Source: JAAYVZ01 sp035384965 (GTDB lineage: Bacteria; Acidobacteriota; Thermoanaerobaculia; Thermoanaerobaculales; Thermoanaerobaculaceae). Taken from it: a stretch of DNA of 64,000 nucleotides. The notes beneath the pieces were generated by a model that was given only the letters and a program-made list of their open reading frames with translations, did no database searches and was not told where the DNA came from. Positions 62,217 through 64,000 of the stretch are shown here, in pieces (the first letter of the stretch is position 1; each line of letters begins with the position of its first letter). The position numbers and the translations under genes are program-made. The stretch is from contig DAOOJE010000001.1 of the NCBI GenBank assembly GCA_035384965.1, forward strand, positions 62,001-126,000, in the 5' to 3' direction.

Positions 62217-64000
62217 ATGTCATCCGGAGCCGCGGTGCTGTGGCGGAAGATCCGCTCCGCGGGGAAAGCCCCTCGCGAGGTTCCTCTCAACCTCGCGCTC
62301 GATGTCATCACCGGATCGTACCTGCAGCTCTTCGGCGAGGTGGCGCTGGTCCCCGACGTGCAGGCGTTTCGCCGCGAGGTGGCCGACAAGGCGGCGCGCG
62401 GCGAGGAGGGCAAGGCGATCCCGTTCGAGGAGTTGGCCTCGCTGGCCTGGCGTCTTGCCAGCGAGCGCGGCCAGAAAAAGGTGTTCGAGCGGGATCTCGT
62501 GGCTGCCGCCGCCACTCTCGCCGGGGTGCCGATCCGGCCGCCGGCGGACGCCTGGCAGCCGCCGACGAGCCCGCTGCCGCCAGCCATCGCCAAGGACGGC
62601 GGCCGGTCGGAGGCGTCTGCCGCCGGAAGCGGCTCCGGCCCCGCGACGCCCGGCTGGAAACCCTTCGCCGCAGCGCCGATGCTCGAGAGCCTCGGCCGCG
62701 ACCTCACGGCCGAGGCCGCCAGCGGCAGGCTGGCCCGCGTCGTGGGTCGCGACGAGGAGACCCAGCTCGTCATCGAGACGCTGTGCCGGGACACCAAGCG
62801 CAACCCCCTGCTGCTTGGGCCGGCGGGGGTCGGGAAAACGGCGATCATCGAGGGCCTGGCGCAGCGCACGGTCCGCGGCGATGTGCCCCGCAACCTGCGC
62901 AACCTGCGCATCTTCGCCTTGCAGGCCACCGACCTCGTGCAGGGCATGGGCCTCGTGGGCGCGCTCGAGGAGCGCATGAAAAAGCTCATCACCGAGGCGG
63001 AGCAACCGGGGATCGTGCTCTTCCTCGACGAGATCCACGCCGTGGTGGGGGCCGGCGCGGGGGGCAAGTCCTCCAACGACGTCGCCAACATCCTCAAGCC
63101 GGCGCTGGCTCGCGGCGCCATGGCCTGCATCGGCGCCACCACGGACGGCGAGTACAGCCGCTACCTGGCGGGGGATGCGGCGTTCGAGCGGCGGTTCCAG
63201 CCGCTGCGCGTGCAGGAGCTCGGGCGCGACGCCACCCTCGAGATCCTGCGCGGGCTCGCGCAGCGAGCCGGCGAGAAGGACGGCATCGCGGTCGACGAGG
63301 CGGCGCTCGAGGGCGCCGTGAGCCTGGCCGTGCGCTTCATGCGCAACCGCTACCTGCCCGACAAGGCGATCGACATCTTCCAGCACGCCCTCGCCCGGGC
63401 GCGGGTGTCGGGGCGAACCGAGATCGGCATGCCCGAGATCCACGAGGTGGTGCGCCGGATGGTGAGCGTGCCGGTGGACGGGCAGGAGCTCACGCAGCGC
63501 CTCGACCGGCTGGAGGAGGCGCTCCAAAACCGGGGAGGGATCGACGCCGCCACGGCCCACCAGCTCGTCCAGCGCTTGCGGGTGACGATGCGGAGCATGG
63601 ACCTCCACCCCGCGCGGCCCAACCTCGTAGCCGCCGTGAGCGGGCCGGGCGACGCCCCGGTGGCGGTGGGGCACCTCATTTCGGAGCTGGTGTTCGGACC
63701 CGAGGTTCCGGTCATCGAGCAGGACATGTCGATCCTCCAGCACCCTTCCGACGTGAGCCGCCTGGTCGGCACGGCGCCGGGCTATGTCGGCTACGACGAG
63801 CCGCTCCAGCTCCACCTCGAGCTTTCGCAGCGCCCCTGGTCGGTGGTGCTGTTCCGCGGCGCCGACCAGGCTCACCCGGCGGTCCAGGCCGTGCTGGCGC
63901 AGGCGCTCGGCAAGGGCTACCTCCTCGCCTCCTCGGGCAAGAAGGTCTACCTCTCCGACACCATCTGCGTTCTCACTCTGAGCGGCCGCGGGACGTCGAG
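62217..64000 (+). CDS. Clp/Hsp100-type AAA+ protein with degenerate second ATPase domain (3' end outside window)
   Basis: At least 594 residues of a two-AAA+ Hsp100 protein; the C-terminus lies beyond the window. An atypical N-terminal ~150 residues (no clear Clp_N repeats) precede D1: GPAGVGKT (201-208), VLFLDEIHAVVG (~267-278), and the Arg-finger region FERRFQPLRVQEL. The second AAA+ region keeps LVGTAPGYVGYDE but its Walker A is VSGPGDAPVAVG (~474-485) and its Walker B region VVLFRGADQAHP (~543-554) instead of GxxGxGKT and LLDEIEKAHP, so D2 probably cannot bind or hydrolyse ATP. ATG 62217 is given; a TTG at 62202 in frame has AGGGGGG four bases upstream and may be the true start. Confidence 0.9.
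   Translation, partial: MSSGAAVLWRKIRSAGKAPREVPLNLALDVITGSYLQLFGEVALVPDVQAFRREVADKAARGEEGKAIPFEELASLAWRLASERGQKKVFERDLVAAAATLAGVPIRPPADAWQPPTSPLPPAIAKDGGRSEASAAGSGSGPATPGWKPFAAAPMLESLGRDLTAEAASGRLARVVGRDEETQLVIETLCRDTKRNPLLLGPAGVGKTAIIEGLAQRTVRGDVPRNLRNLRIFALQATDLVQGMGLVGALEERMKKLITEAEQPGIVLFLDEIHAVVGAGAGGKSSNDVANILKPALARGAMACIGATTDGEYSRYLAGDAAFERRFQPLRVQELGRDATLEILRGLAQRAGEKDGIAVDEAALEGAVSLAVRFMRNRYLPDKAIDIFQHALARARVSGRTEIGMPEIHEVVRRMVSVPVDGQELTQRLDRLEEALQNRGGIDAATAHQLVQRLRVTMRSMDLHPARPNLVAAVSGPGDAPVAVGHLISELVFGPEVPVIEQDMSILQHPSDVSRLVGTAPGYVGYDEPLQLHLELSQRPWSVVLFRGADQAHPAVQAVLAQALGKGYLLASSGKKVYLSDTICVLTLSGRGTS

Overview
The window is 64 kb of very GC-rich bacterial chromosome, densely coded and mostly arranged in tightly packed operons with 1-11 base overlaps (ATGA or GTGA start/stop fusions). 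Outer-membrane beta-barrels, lipoproteins and multihaem cytochromes point to a diderm. The mix of a sodium-pumping acyl-CoA decarboxylase, eukaryotic-type Ser/Thr kinase, CreBC, type III PKS lipid genes and porin-cytochromes resembles Acidobacteriota (Thermoanaerobaculia-like); that placement is an inference from gene content only. One single-base frame break suggests either a decayed gene or an assembly error.

Layout. 0-4.1 kb (minus): a fatty-acid modification operon (FAD amine-oxidase-like protein, DUF1365, two cyclopropane-synthase-type methyltransferases). 4.4-7.4 kb: MATE exporter, beta-carbonic anhydrase, glutamate formimidoyltransferase. 7.4-11.6 kb (minus): a complete Na+-translocating methylmalonyl-CoA-type decarboxylase (carboxyltransferase, gamma-like anchor, biotin carrier, beta pump). 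11.7-17.4 kb: Ser/Thr kinase, small membrane protein, frame-disrupted amidohydrolase, spermidine-synthase-like protein, HD hydrolase, MsrB. 17.5-18.1 kb: tRNA-Val and tRNA-Asp behind a strong promoter, followed by a 161-bp direct repeat that begins inside the tRNA-Asp 3' end. 18.1-26.4 kb (minus): an eight-gene lipid biosynthesis cluster (YceI, type III PKS, ICMT-type methyltransferase, ACP, fatty acyl-AMP ligase, FAD reductase, RND/MMPL exporter, TPR protein).

26.5-37.2 kb (plus): glycan synthesis genes (GT2, WecA/MraY-type sugar-1-phosphate transferase, UGM-like flavoprotein, GT4) coupled to a prepilin peptidase, a PilS-like kinase and an NtrC-like regulator without DNA-binding domain, then a MgtC/DUF4010 protein and a GT87 membrane protein. 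37.3-43.4 kb (plus): an electron-transfer block with a bd-like oxidase bearing a C-terminal haem c, its partner subunit, a pentahaem cytochrome, a Cyc2-like cytochrome-porin and another outer-membrane protein.

44.0-49.4 kb (plus): the most unusual stretch. Two paralogous, divergent kinase-like proteins, one with a C-terminal cyclic-nucleotide-binding domain and one with an N-terminal zinc ribbon, precede a 1012-residue fusion of FHA, cyclic-nucleotide-binding, degenerate sigma54-type AAA+ and a NapH/NosR-like polytopic iron-sulphur membrane module. This may be an undescribed redox/phospho-signalling system. 49.7-64 kb: Yip1 protein, membrane-fusion protein and MacB-like permease without an ATPase, hybrid histidine kinase plus HD-GYP regulator, CreBC, an unrecognised 459-residue protein, RelA/SpoT, and a Clp-like AAA+ protein with a degenerate second ATPase domain running off the end.
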